NCBI RefSeq assembly: GCF_003337315.1
Contig: NZ_QPJV01000011.1
Span: forward strand, 1 to 64,000
DNA from: Vagococcus fluvialis
GTDB lineage: Bacteria > Bacillota > Bacilli > Lactobacillales > Vagococcaceae
Length of the DNA stretch: 64,000 nt
Reading direction: 5' to 3'
The notes beneath the pieces were generated by a model. That model was not told the origin of the DNA and searched no databases. It saw nothing but the letters and a program-made list of their open reading frames with translations. A program made the translations under genes and the position numbers. This document shows, piece after piece, positions 18,608 through 26,347 of the stretch. Numbering within the stretch: the first letter of the stretch is position 1; the number at the start of each line of letters is the position of its first letter.

Positions 18608-19372
18608 ATGATGGCAGAAAAAGTGATGGGAAGAATTCATTCAACTGAAAATTTTGGTACTGTAGATGGACCAGGTGTTAGATTTATTGTATTTATGCAA
18701 GGATGTCGTATGAGATGCGAATTCTGTCATAACCCAGACACTTGGAAGATTAATGGTGGACGTGAAGTTTCAACAGATGAAATTTTAGAAGAAGCCTTAC
18801 GCTATCAAAAATACTGGGGAGACAAAGGTGGTATCACAATCAGTGGTGGAGAGCCTTTACTTCAACCTGAATTTATTACAGACTTATTTAAAAAAGCCAA
18901 GGCTAAAGGAATTCACACGACTATTGATACTTGTGGTAGACCATTTACTTATGATGAGCCTTTCTTTAGTCAGTTTAATGAATTAATGAAATACACAGAT
19001 TTATTATTATTTGATATTAAACATATAGATAATGAAGCACATAAAAAGCTGACAAAAAATCCAAATGATAACATTTTAGAAATGGCTAAACACTTATCTA
19101 GTATCGACAAACCTGTTTGGATTAGACATGTCTTAGTTCCTTTTAGAAGTGACTATGATGAGTATTTAATCCGTTTAGATGCGTTTATTAAAACACTTAA
19201 CAACGTTGATAAGGTTGAAATTTTACCATATCATACAATGGGAAAATACAAATGGGAAGAGTTAGGGCTTAAATACCCTCTAGAAGGAATTGAACCACCT
19301 ACTTCTGACCGTGTGAAAAATGCTCAAGACCTATTACATGTCCAAGATTATACTAAATATCAAACAAGATAG
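18608..19372 (+). CDS. pflA: Pyruvate formate-lyase activating enzyme
   Basis: PflA is a radical-SAM enzyme that installs the glycyl radical on PflB. The 254-residue protein has the CX3CX2C iron-sulfur motif in GCRMRCEFCHNPDTW (about residues 30-44). The SAM-binding GITISGGEPLLQ follows, and then DTCGR and DIKH blocks. AAGGA at 18596-18600 favours ATG 18608; a second ATG directly follows at 18611. It lies only 15 bases after the pflB terminator T-run. Confidence 0.95.
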   Translation: MMAEKVMGRIHSTENFGTVDGPGVRFIVFMQGCRMRCEFCHNPDTWKINGGREVSTDEILEEALRYQKYWGDKGGITISGGEPLLQPEFITDLFKKAKAKGIHTTIDTCGRPFTYDEPFFSQFNELMKYTDLLLFDIKHIDNEAHKKLTKNPNDNILEMAKHLSSIDKPVWIRHVLVPFRSDYDEYLIRLDAFIKTLNNVDKVEILPYHTMGKYKWEELGLKYPLEGIEPPTSDRVKNAQDLLHVQDYTKYQTR

Positions 19373-19379
19373 ATTTTAG

Positions 19380-19405
19380 AAAGACTGGTTTCCCAGTCTT
19401 TTTTT
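19380..19405 (+). terminator. pflA terminator
   Basis: A 9-bp perfect stem (19380-19388 with 19393-19401) with loop TTTC and seven T residues (19399-19405) directly follows the pflA stop. Confidence 0.88.
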
Positions 19406-19522
19406 ATTGAAATTAAGTTTTTCTAAATATATCTATTATTAAGAGTTATTTGGTTAAAAGTTTTCTAAAATAAAGTAATAACTTACGTTACTTATTAATT
19501 CCAACAAAAAGGATGGGTTTAA

Positions 19523-20047
19523 ATGAAAAAAATACTACTTTATAGTTTAAGTACGATATTACTTTTTTCTTTATCTGCTTGTAAAACAACTAATCTAAAG
19601 TCAGAAACTGCAAACAGTAGTTTTACTGATGTAGAAGATACTTCAGATGTAGAAAAAATATTAGCAGAAGCTAATAAACGGTTAGCCAAAGAAAAAGAAA
19701 AGCGACTAGAAGAAAAGAAAAATCGAGTTCAAAGTGGCGAGGAACAAGTTGAAATAACAGGAGAAATTATAGATTTATTTAATAAACCTGATAGCGGTCT
19801 TGAGTTTTATCAAGTGACAGTCAAAGTTGCTAATGTTAAAAACGATAGCAATGAGTTATATAAAGGGAGCACTGGTAAAGAATATATTTATTTTGTTGAG
19901 CCGAGTGAAAATAAAGACATAGATTTTAAAACTTTAAAATCAGGTACAAAAATTAAAATTAATGTTTTTCAAGATGCTTATGTAACAGAAGGTGATCCTA
20001 AACAGACTAGTGAGGAAGATGTAACGAGTATTCAAATAGTAGAATAA
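19523..20047 (+). CDS. Hypothetical lipoprotein
   Basis: A 174-residue protein with a lipoprotein signal peptide (lipobox LSAC, Cys about residue 20). A Lys/Glu-rich helical stretch predicted to be coiled coil follows (about residues 45-72). The C-terminal domain of about 95 residues, VEITGEIIDLF to the end, looks beta-rich and might be an OB-type fold. No family was recognised. It should be anchored on the outer face of the membrane. It is followed by a small membrane protein gene 21 bases later and is probably cotranscribed with it. Confidence 0.7.
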   Translation: MKKILLYSLSTILLFSLSACKTTNLKSETANSSFTDVEDTSDVEKILAEANKRLAKEKEKRLEEKKNRVQSGEEQVEITGEIIDLFNKPDSGLEFYQVTVKVANVKNDSNELYKGSTGKEYIYFVEPSENKDIDFKTLKSGTKIKINVFQDAYVTEGDPKQTSEEDVTSIQIVE

Positions 20048-20068
20048 TTGTATCTTAAGGAGAAAATT

Positions 20069-20323
20069 ATGAAATTAGTAGTTAAGTGGTTGTTTGCTAT
20101 TAGTGTTATCATGACAATCATAGGTTACTTTTTACAAACTATTTTGATACCTATTCAAGATTTTGATCAAATAACAAAAGAAGAGCTTAAAAGAATTCAG
20201 TTAGAAGTAGCTATTAATTATCCATTAGGGGCAACTCTGCTGTATCTGGGAATTTTTTTATTCTTAGTAACAGGGGGATATTTAGTTTTTACCTTTATTC
20301 AAAGTAAAAATGTAAAAATTTAA
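20069..20323 (+). CDS. Small two-helix membrane protein
   Basis: An 84-residue protein with hydrophobic segments at about residues 5-24 and 53-76, joined by a polar extracytoplasmic or cytoplasmic loop. The ATG at 20069 is chosen because AAGGAG lies at 20057-20062; an upstream in-frame start at 20048 overlaps this site. It is probably in an operon with the preceding lipoprotein. No function can be assigned. Confidence 0.65.
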   Translation: MKLVVKWLFAISVIMTIIGYFLQTILIPIQDFDQITKEELKRIQLEVAINYPLGATLLYLGIFLFLVTGGYLVFTFIQSKNVKI

Positions 20324-20343
20324 TGAGCATCAGATTTAAAAAC

Positions 20344-20371
20344 TTGAAGTCTTTTTCAAGTGTGCTAAAAT
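20344..20371 (+). promoter_or_regulatory. Promoter of the guanidine riboswitch transcript
   Basis: TTGAAG (20344-20349), 16 bases, and extended -10 TGCTAAAAT (20363-20371). The expected start is about 20 bases before the aptamer. Confidence 0.6.
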
Positions 20372-20395
20372 CAAATGATATTAATAAAAAGTACT

Positions 20396-20512
20396 TACTA
20401 GGGTTCCGTAACGTTTTTTCGTTAGTCTGGTCCAAGAGTAAGCTCGTAGAAACTTACGAAACACGGAAGGACAAAAGCCTGGGAGATGATTTAGATTATC
20501 TTCTGGGCTTTT
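20396..20512 (+). promoter_or_regulatory. Guanidine-I (ykkC) riboswitch with terminator
   Basis: The conserved ykkC elements appear in order: CTAGGGTTCCG (20398-20408), GTCTGGTCC (20425-20433) followed by AAGAG, then ACACGGAAGGACAAAAGCC (20461-20479) and TGGGAG. The 3' part of the aptamer doubles as the left arm of a terminator: 20474-20487 pairs with 20498-20511 over 14 bp including wobbles, followed by T residues. Guanidine binding should prevent termination and switch on the downstream SMR exporter. A 65-codon open frame over this region (20323-20520) is not a gene. Confidence 0.93.
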
Positions 20513-20538
20513 TCTTGTAAATTAAGGAGGAAATAGGT

Positions 20539-20877
20539 ATGAATCGCAGTTGGCTATCGATTGTCATTGCAGCAATTTTTGAAGTGATGTGGGTGATTGG
20601 GCTGAAACACGCCTCAAATCCATTAGAATGGTTAGGTACACTTATCGCTATTTTTATTAGTTTCTATTTAATGATTAAAGTAGGAGAAAAAATTCCTGTT
20701 GGAACAGTTTACGCTGTTTTTGTTGGTCTTGGAACAACTGGAACTATTTTAGTAGATGCTTTTGTGTTTAACCAACCTATGAGTTTTATGACACTCTTTT
20801 TTGTCGGAATTTTATTGGTCGGTGTTATAGGACTCAAATTATCATCTGATGATAAAATCAAAGGAGGAGGTAAATAA
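20539..20877 (+). CDS. SMR family guanidinium exporter subunit (YkkC/Gdx-like)
   Basis: A 112-residue four-helix membrane protein of the small multidrug resistance family. The essential carboxylate is present: Glu15 in AAIFEVMWVIGLKHA. The conserved GTVYAVFVGLGTTGT and GVIGLKLS blocks are also seen. Close resemblance to Bacillus YkkC and position behind a guanidine-I riboswitch indicate guanidinium/proton exchange as part of a two-component pair. AAGGAGG at 20524-20530 supports ATG 20539. The partner subunit starts two bases after the stop. Confidence 0.92.
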   Translation: MNRSWLSIVIAAIFEVMWVIGLKHASNPLEWLGTLIAIFISFYLMIKVGEKIPVGTVYAVFVGLGTTGTILVDAFVFNQPMSFMTLFFVGILLVGVIGLKLSSDDKIKGGGK

Positions 20878-20878
20878 A

Positions 20879-21193
20879 ATGGCCTGGATGAGTTTATTTT
20901 TAGCAGGAATATTTAAAATGTTAGGTGTTAATAGTATTAACCAGTATGTAAACCAAAAAAGTACTAAAAATCTTATTAAGTTAATAGTTATATTTGCTTT
21001 AAGTTTTATTTTACTTTCTTATTCAATTGAAACTTTACCTATGAGTACAGCTTATGCTGTTTGGACAGGTATTGGTGCATCAGGTGGTGCTATATTAGGG
21101 ATTATTTTATATAAAGAATCAAAGGATATTAAAAGAATTTTCTTTATTTCATTGATTCTAATTGCTGCAGTTGGATTAAAATTAATTTCTTAA
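20879..21193 (+). CDS. SMR family exporter subunit (YkkD-like) with Lys replacing the essential Glu
   Basis: A 104-residue four-helix SMR protein that pairs with the preceding subunit. ATG 20879 is chosen for the GGAGGAGG sequence at 20863-20870; an earlier in-frame ATG at 20849 would overlap the first gene. It matches the YkkD pattern (AGxxxMxGVxxxNQY near the start; MSTAYAVWTGIGASGGAI later). At residue 13 the codon AAA (20915-20917) encodes Lys, where SMR proteins have the proton- and substrate-binding Glu (GAA/GAG). All other conserved blocks look intact. Either the heterodimer works with one carboxylate or this subunit is impaired. Confidence 0.9.
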   Translation: MAWMSLFLAGIFKMLGVNSINQYVNQKSTKNLIKLIVIFALSFILLSYSIETLPMSTAYAVWTGIGASGGAILGIILYKESKDIKRIFFISLILIAAVGLKLIS

Positions 21194-21207
21194 AAAACTT
21201 TATTCTA

Positions 21208-21216
21208 TGTTATAAT
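21208..21216 (+). promoter_or_regulatory. Extended -10 promoter of ppaC
   Basis: TGTTATAAT (21208-21216) is an extended -10 with a perfect TATAAT 38 bases before the ppaC start. No good -35 is visible. No terminator separates ppaC from the SMR pair. Confidence 0.5.
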
Positions 21217-21253
21217 ATCAGAATAAGATATTGTTATTGGAGGAATTATTATT

Positions 21254-22180
21254 ATGTCAAAAGTTTTAGTTTTTGGCCATCAAAATCCGGATACAGATGC
21301 AATTACATCTGCTATCTCTTTTGCTTACTTACAAAATCAATTAGGTGTTAATGCTGAGGCAGTCGCTTTAGGAAATGTAAATGAAGAAACTGCTTATGCG
21401 TTAAACTATTTCAATGTGGAAGCTCCGCGTGTGATTGAAACAGCAGGAAGTGAAACTACTCAAGTAATGTTAGTAGATCATAATGAAGCTCAACAAAGTG
21501 TTTCTGATATTAAAGAATTAGAAGTAGTAGCTGTTGTAGATCACCATAGAATTGCTAACTTTGAAACAGCCAATCCACTTTTCTACAGAGCTGAGCCTGT
21601 AGGTTGTACAAACACAATTATATTAAAAATGTACAAAGAACATGGAATTACAATTCCTAAAGAAATTGCTGGCTTAATGTTATCAGCGATTGTTTCTGAC
21701 TCATTATTATTTAAATCACCAACTTGTACTGAGGAAGACGTTAAAGCAGCTAAAGAATTAGCGACAATTGCTGATGTTGACTTAGACACTTATGGTTTAG
21801 ATATGTTAAAAGCTGGTACTAACTTAAGTGATAAAACAGCTTTACAATTAATTGATGGAGATGCGAAAACTTTCCCAATGGGAGATAAAAACTTACGTAT
21901 CGGACAAGTGAATACAGTAGATGTACAAGATGTTTTAAGTCGCCAAGCTGAATTAGAAGAAGAAATGGCTAAACAAAATGAAGCTAATAGTTTTGATATG
22001 TTTGTTTTAGTTGTTACAAATATCTTAGATAGTGACTCTGTAGCACTTGTAGTTGGTGAACCTAAAGAAAAGCTTGAAGAAGCTTTTAACGTAACCTTAG
22101 AAAATAATGTTGCTTTCTTAGAAGGTGTTGTTTCACGTAAAAAACAAGTAGTTCCTCAATTAACGAAAGCATTTAGCTAA
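21254..22180 (+). CDS. ppaC: Manganese-dependent inorganic pyrophosphatase (family II)
   Basis: PpaC hydrolyses pyrophosphate to phosphate and drives biosynthetic reactions in the cytosol. The 308-residue protein has the DHH-family metal motifs [10 protein letters not shown] (residues 8-17), VDHNE (about 75-79) and VVDHHRI (about 96-102). The C-terminal DHHA2 domain contains [21 protein letters not shown] precedes the ATG. It is typical of Lactobacillales, which use this family instead of the Mg-type enzyme. Confidence 0.96.
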   Translation: MSKVLVFGHQNPDTDAITSAISFAYLQNQLGVNAEAVALGNVNEETAYALNYFNVEAPRVIETAGSETTQVMLVDHNEAQQSVSDIKELEVVAVVDHHRIANFETANPLFYRAEPVGCTNTIILKMYKEHGITIPKEIAGLMLSAIVSDSLLFKSPTCTEEDVKAAKELATIADVDLDTYGLDMLKAGTNLSDKTALQLIDGDAKTFPMGDKNLRIGQVNTVDVQDVLSRQAELEEEMAKQNEANSFDMFVLVVTNILDSDSVALVVGEPKEKLEEAFNVTLENNVAFLEGVVSRKKQVVPQLTKAFS

Positions 22181-22187
22181 TCAATTT

Positions 22188-22225
22188 AAGAGGTTGTGAC
22201 TTAGGTATGTCACAACCTCTTTTTT
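22188..22225 (+). terminator. ppaC terminator
   Basis: A 13-bp perfect stem (22188-22200 with 22209-22221) and a T-run to 22225, eight bases after ppaC. The next gene follows within 15 bases, probably with read-through. Confidence 0.85.
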
Positions 22226-22239
22226 AAAGGTGATAATAC

Positions 22240-23184
22240 ATGATTATTAAGATAAGTGGCAATGAAATTAAAGCTAAACAAATTGATTTGATTTCTGAAT
22301 CTAGATTTTCAGAAATCTTACAATTTTTAGTAGATAAGAAGGGTCAAGCTACTTTAAGAGACTTAAAAAGAGCTTTTCCTAATGAAGATATTACAGACGA
22401 ATATATTGATAGTTTAGTGTTAAACCATTTAATTACAAGACATCACGGTAGATACGCAGCTTTTGGTGAAGTGATAACGAAAGAGTATCAGCTAAACTTA
22501 AAAGAAAATTGTGAAACTTTTTTAGACTCTCACTTAGTGGAAATAAAAAAAGATTTTGAAGAGATAAAAACAGAAAAAGATTCTTTTAAAGTTATTCATT
22601 ACTTAGGTAATTTTGAGGAAATAAATGACGTTGTTTATTATGAGGAAACAGAAAACTCTGTTCAGTGGCTAAGTCTACCAATAAAACTATCTAAAGTATT
22701 AGGTAAAAAAAGTGAGTTTATTTCTTTAGGCAGTTATTATCCACACTATAATCATCATATAACTGATTTTTTCAATTATTTGAAGAGAGAACAAGTGAAT
22801 GTACCAATTGATTTTATTAATTTAAGAAATATTCTGGGAGATATAAATCCTAGTTACTTTATAAACTACTCTGAAAGAAAACTTCGCAGATTATCAAGAG
22901 GTAAACAAATTCCTGTAGAAAAAGCCGATATATTTATGGAAGCCTTACTATCAATGGGATATATTTCTGTTAATAATGAGTTTTACGAATTTAATATGTT
23001 AGATGTGAATTTAGCTGATGAGTGTGTAGAGTTGAATAACTTACTTGAGTCGCTAATGACGTATAATGAAGAATTGATTACAGAAAAGAAAGAAAGTCAC
23101 TATTTAATTCGTGCTATTTTACTTAATTGGTTACTGGAAAATAATATTATATCTTTACCTAAGACTTTGCAAGCTTGGGGGTAA
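22240..23184 (+). CDS. Uncharacterised protein with winged-helix-like N-terminus
   Basis: A 314-residue soluble protein of unknown function. The N-terminal 75 residues resemble a winged helix: FSEILQFLVDKKGQATLRDL, then a recognition-helix-like region and a short basic LITRHHGRYAAF. A middle charged region and an alpha-rich C-terminus follow, with a basic stretch SERKLRRLSRGKQIP about residue 212. No enzymatic motif is seen. Proteins of unknown function (annotated DUF1803 in streptococci) often follow ppaC; that link is a weak recollection, not a demonstrated match. AAAGGTGA before ATG 22240 supports the start. Confidence 0.7.
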   Translation: MIIKISGNEIKAKQIDLISESRFSEILQFLVDKKGQATLRDLKRAFPNEDITDEYIDSLVLNHLITRHHGRYAAFGEVITKEYQLNLKENCETFLDSHLVEIKKDFEEIKTEKDSFKVIHYLGNFEEINDVVYYEETENSVQWLSLPIKLSKVLGKKSEFISLGSYYPHYNHHITDFFNYLKREQVNVPIDFINLRNILGDINPSYFINYSERKLRRLSRGKQIPVEKADIFMEALLSMGYISVNNEFYEFNMLDVNLADECVELNNLLESLMTYNEELITEKKESHYLIRAILLNWLLENNIISLPKTLQAWG

Positions 23185-23195
23185 AAGCATTTTCT

Positions 23196-23224
23196 TTGTC
23201 AAGAGGTTGTATGTTTAATACAAT
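23196..23224 (+). promoter_or_regulatory. Promoter of the thioredoxin-like gene
   Basis: TTGTCA (23196-23201), exactly 17 bases, TACAAT (23219-23224). Both hexamers match the consensus at five of six positions. The gene begins 23 bases further on. Confidence 0.75.
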
Positions 23225-23247
23225 TAAATGTGAAATGAGGCGAAAAA

Positions 23248-23583
23248 ATGTTTGAAAAAGTAAATAATATGAATACGTTAAAAGAAAATATAGCTAGTGA
23301 TGAATTAGTATTTGTTTATTTTGGACATCCAGAGTGTAGTGTATGTCATGGTCTTAAACCACAAATTAAGAATAAGTTAGCTGTATTTAGTGAGGATATT
23401 TCTTTTTATGAGGTTAATACGTTTGAAATACCTGAAGTAGCAGGTGAGTTTTCAGTTATGACTGTACCTGTGGTGATTTTATTTGTTAATGGTAAAGAAT
23501 ATTTAAGACAAGCTAGATTTGTGCCTGTTCAAACACTTTTTGAGCAAGTAGAAAAAATCGTAGATGGAATTAAAAACAGTTAA
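23248..23583 (+). CDS. Thioredoxin-like protein
   Basis: A 111-residue thioredoxin-fold protein. The redox motif is CSVC in FGHPECSVCHGLKP (about residues 30-33), with the cis-proline loop in MTVPVVILFVNG (about 72-83). No signal peptide is present, so it acts in the cytosol. The active-site pair differs from the WCGPC of classical thioredoxins, so it is a thioredoxin-like reductase of unknown partner. It is cotranscribed with a membrane-anchored protein that begins 19 bases after its stop. Confidence 0.88.
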   Translation: MFEKVNNMNTLKENIASDELVFVYFGHPECSVCHGLKPQIKNKLAVFSEDISFYEVNTFEIPEVAGEFSVMTVPVVILFVNGKEYLRQARFVPVQTLFEQVEKIVDGIKNS

Positions 23584-23602
23584 AAAAAGAAGAGGTGATC
23601 TG

Positions 23603-23959
23603 ATGAAGAATTTTTTTTCAATCCTTGTTATGGTAATCATATTAGGTGGTGGCGGGTATTTCGTATACAATGAGTTTGTAAAAAGTAAAGAACCTGATGT
23701 TGTCGCTGTTGATACTGGTAGCATTAAAGTAGAGGAAATTGACTCTAAAGAGTTTGAAAAATTAGATCAAGAGATAAAAGAGCTAATTAAAAAGTATGAA
23801 TATGTTGAAACGATTAGTTCATTTGATGAATTAAATGGATTAAAACAAGAAGACAATAGTTATAACATTCAAAAATATTCTGATAAAAAATTATTTTTAA
23901 TTAGTGCTTCTAAACAACAAGATGGCAGTATTGTAGCTATATTTGATGATAAAGAATAG
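23603..23959 (+). CDS. Membrane-anchored hypothetical protein
   Basis: A 118-residue protein with one N-terminal membrane helix (about residues 3-23, with a GGGG run) and a charged extracytoplasmic domain of about 90 residues. No cysteines are seen in the exported part, so it is not an obvious thioredoxin substrate. ATG 23603 is chosen because AGAGGTGAT lies at 23591-23599; an upstream in-frame start at 23564 overlaps the previous gene. It ends at a bidirectional terminator shared with motB. Function is unknown. Confidence 0.65.
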   Translation: MKNFFSILVMVIILGGGGYFVYNEFVKSKEPDVVAVDTGSIKVEEIDSKEFEKLDQEIKELIKKYEYVETISSFDELNGLKQEDNSYNIQKYSDKKLFLISASKQQDGSIVAIFDDKE

Positions 23960-23960
23960 A

Positions 23961-24001
23961 AAAACAAATGATTTAGTAAATACAACTAAATCATTTGTTT
24001 T
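23961..24001. terminator. Bidirectional terminator between the thioredoxin unit and motB
   Basis: A 17-bp perfect stem (23961-23977 with 23985-24001) with A-rich and T-rich flanks serves both convergent transcripts. The motB stop codon overlaps its right end. Confidence 0.88.
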
Positions 24002-24732
24002 TATTTTTTTATAATAAATATTTCAACTCTTCTATTTTTGGCTCTATTTTCATCTGAATTATTTGGTGCTTTAGGTTTGAATTCTCCGTAAGCTTGGATA
24101 GAAACTTTGTTCTCTTCAACACCATGATTTCGGACTAAAGATTCCATTATAGAAATAGCTCTTGCAGCACTTAATTCCCAATTGGATTTATACTGCTCTG
24201 TATTGTTAGGTATATTGTCAGTATAACCAGCGATAATAAGTTCATTATCTACTTCTTTTAAAGAATCAGAAATTTTTTGTACAATCCCAGTAATTGAAGA
24301 TGTTATCTCAGCACTACCAGGTTCAAAGAGTAAACCACTCTGGATAGCGATTCTTAAACCATCTTTTTCGAGGTCAACCTCAATATCTTCTCCATGCCCT
24401 ACTTTTGAAAGTTCATCTTTAATTGAATCTCCAACAGCTTGAATTTTTTTTTCTTCATCAGTTAAATCCTCTTTCGGGCTATTTTCCATTTTTGAGGAGT
24501 TATTATTTTTTTGTTGTTTTGGATGTGCAGGAAGAATACCGCCGTTACCACTATTCTTTTGACCAGAAATGATGACATTAAATTCATTACTTAATTGGTC
24601 AATTTTTCCATCATCCGTTTTTGCCATTGCAAACATAACAATGAACAATGCTAAAAGAAGAGTCATCATATCAGAATAGGGGAGTAGCCAACCTTCATCT
24701 GCGTGTTCCTCATGCTTTTTTTTACGCTTCAA
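24001..24732 (-). CDS. motB: Flagellar motor stator protein MotB
   Basis: MotB anchors the proton-driven stator to peptidoglycan. The 243-residue protein has one membrane helix (about residues 17-40) preceded by WLLPYSDMMTLLLALF, whose Asp is the proton-binding residue. A plug/linker region follows. The C-terminal OmpA-like domain has the peptidoglycan-binding pattern IAGYTDNIPNN, then NWELSAARA and NRRVEIFI. It lies 25 bases downstream of motA on the same strand. The pattern looks like MotB rather than the sodium-type MotS/PomB, but ion choice is not proven. Confidence 0.95.
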   Translation of the reverse strand: MKRKKKHEEHADEGWLLPYSDMMTLLLALFIVMFAMAKTDDGKIDQLSNEFNVIISGQKNSGNGGILPAHPKQQKNNNSSKMENSPKEDLTDEEKKIQAVGDSIKDELSKVGHGEDIEVDLEKDGLRIAIQSGLLFEPGSAEITSSITGIVQKISDSLKEVDNELIIAGYTDNIPNNTEQYKSNWELSAARAISIMESLVRNHGVEENKVSIQAYGEFKPKAPNNSDENRAKNRRVEIFIIKK

Positions 24733-24757
24733 ACAGAATCAACTCATCTTCCATTAA

Positions 24758-25528
24758 TTATTTGTCAGTTTTTTCATCAGGATCTAACATTCCTAGAAGT
24801 TTTCTTTCGATAGTATTAGGATTATGGCCAGCTTGAATAGCAAGGACACCTTCCAATGTGATAAGCATTTTTTTTACTTCAGTTTCTGATTTTCTAGTTA
24901 ATCGTGACCCAAATGGTATAAATAAAACATAACCGAAGAAAATACCATAAAGTGTTGCTACGAAAGCAGCAGAGATCATATGTCCTAGTGCATTTACGTC
25001 ATTTAAGTTTCCAAGTGCCCCAATCAAACCAATTACAGCACCTAAAACACCGAGTGTCGGAGCAGAAGAACCTGCAGTCTTAAACATAGACGCACCGATA
25101 CGATGACGCTCTTCTAATGCAGATATTTCATTTGTTAAAACTTCTTCAATTTGTTCTGCATTGACACCATCCACAACCATCTCCATTCCATTTTTTAAAA
25201 AGGTGTTATCTAAATTATCTACAGTGCTTTCTAAAGCTAAAATACCTTCTTGACGCGCTTTTTGTGCTAATATCATTATTTCGCTAACGAGCTGTTCAGA
25301 TGTTAAGCTCTCTTTAGTACTGAATAAAACACCGATAATTTTCGGAAGGCGTTTGATATCTTTTTTAGGATATGAGTTGATTAGTGCAGCTAGCGTTCCA
25401 ATTCCAATAATGATTGCTGCTGCGGGATTTAAAAGTACTGTAGCATCAGCTCCTTTAACAATCATTCCAACAATTACAGAGATGAACCCCATAACAATCC
25501 CTAAAATTAAAAAAATATCCATAGTCAT
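24758..25528 (-). CDS. motA: Flagellar motor stator protein MotA
   Basis: MotA is the pentameric ion-channel and torque-generating part of the stator. The 256-residue protein has four membrane helices, two near the start (MDIFLILGIVMGF onward) and two around residues 148-200. A large cytoplasmic loop contains SKEL-like charged torque residues. Conserved blocks GVLGAVIGLIGAL and GYVLFIPFGSRL are present. The start at 25528 is chosen because AGGAGA lies 5-6 bases upstream on the minus strand; a longer in-frame version from 25606 has no ribosome site. A sigma-28 type promoter lies upstream at 25614-25640. Confidence 0.95.
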   Translation of the reverse strand: MTMDIFLILGIVMGFISVIVGMIVKGADATVLLNPAAAIIIGIGTLAALINSYPKKDIKRLPKIIGVLFSTKESLTSEQLVSEIMILAQKARQEGILALESTVDNLDNTFLKNGMEMVVDGVNAEQIEEVLTNEISALEERHRIGASMFKTAGSSAPTLGVLGAVIGLIGALGNLNDVNALGHMISAAFVATLYGIFFGYVLFIPFGSRLTRKSETEVKKMLITLEGVLAIQAGHNPNTIERKLLGMLDPDEKTDK

Positions 25529-25613
25529 TAACTCTCCTAAAAACTTATTTTTAATATACTTTTTTTCTGAAGTGATATTATTTTTCGTATCACTAAAAAA
25601 TCTCACCCTGTAT

Positions 25614-25640
25614 ATATCGGTATGATTAACTCTTAAGTTA
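25614..25640 (-). promoter_or_regulatory. Sigma-28 (FliA) type promoter of motAB
   Basis: On the minus strand TAAC (25640-25637), 15 bases, ACCGATAT (25621-25614). It agrees with the sigma-D/sigma-28 consensus TAAA-N14/15-GCCGATAT except for one base in each element, and is about 85 bases before the motA start. Confidence 0.75.
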
Positions 25641-25825
25641 ATAGCAAGAATAAAAATATAATTTTATTTATTTATTTTAATTAGGAACGTTTTTTATGTT
25701 TTAATCAAAGAAAATAACAACTTTATAATTAATTAAATGTAAAATGTCAAGTAAATAGTTTCAAAAAAAAAGAAGGTTGCATATCTATGTGCAAATTATG
25801 AAGCGAAAAGACTTTTTTTCTAAGA

Positions 25826-25906
25826 TATAATTCTAGCCGTGTCGAAGTTAGTGAAACTTATCTCAAAACAATATAAACATTTTTATTAACAGTGTTTATT
25901 TTTTTT
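25826..25906 (+). promoter_or_regulatory. Leader of the flagellar operon: TATAAT box and terminator-like hairpin
   Basis: The gap between motA and flgB (25529-25945) holds the motA promoter and, on the plus strand, a TATAAT (25826-25831) without a recognisable -35. A 7-bp hairpin (25873-25879 with 25893-25899) follows, with seven or eight T residues to 25906, like an intrinsic terminator 40 bases before flgB. The missing -35 could mean activator-dependent initiation, and the hairpin could attenuate the operon. A TTGCA-N8-TGCAA inverted repeat at 25777-25794 is another candidate site. All of this is inferred. Confidence 0.4.
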
Positions 25907-25945
25907 GGAGTATCTTGTTAAAAAAATTCAGGGGAGGGAAGTAAA

Positions 25946-26335
25946 ATGGTTTCTAATAATCTATCTTTACTTAAACAAGCGCTAAATGCTTCAGATTTAA
26001 GACAGAAAGCTATTTCTAATAATATATCTAATGTGAATACACCTGGTTATAAATTAGAACGTGTCGTTTTTGAAGAAAAATTCAATCGAATTATGTCAAA
26101 GAATGAGATTGATTTAACAAGTACAAATTCTAAACATTTGTCAATTAATGGTAAGAACGACTTTTTAACTCCAGAGGTTATCAGAATAAATCAGACTTCT
26201 GTCAAAGAAGATGGGAATAATGTTGATCTTGATGCCGAAATGACTGAGAAAGCGGTTAATGAATTATATTATAGTGCATTAACACGTCAAGTGAATCATG
26301 AACTATCTCAGATGAATTATGTAATTAATCATTAA
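25946..26335 (+). CDS. flgB: Flagellar basal-body rod protein FlgB
   Basis: FlgB forms the proximal part of the flagellar rod. The 129-residue length is typical. It has the rod/hook family N-terminal motif KAISNNISNVNTPGYK (about residues 23-38) and the C-terminal helix ALTRQVNHELSQMNYVI. GGGGAGGGA precedes ATG 25946. It is the first gene of a plus-strand operon that runs for about 31 kb. Confidence 0.95.
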   Translation: MVSNNLSLLKQALNASDLRQKAISNNISNVNTPGYKLERVVFEEKFNRIMSKNEIDLTSTNSKHLSINGKNDFLTPEVIRINQTSVKEDGNNVDLDAEMTEKAVNELYYSALTRQVNHELSQMNYVINH

Positions 26336-26347
26336 TAGGAGGAAAGT

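Noticed and set aside
20323-20520. 65-codon open frame before the SMR genes
   Set aside because: It overlaps the promoter, the guanidine-I aptamer and the terminator; the sequence conservation is that of RNA.
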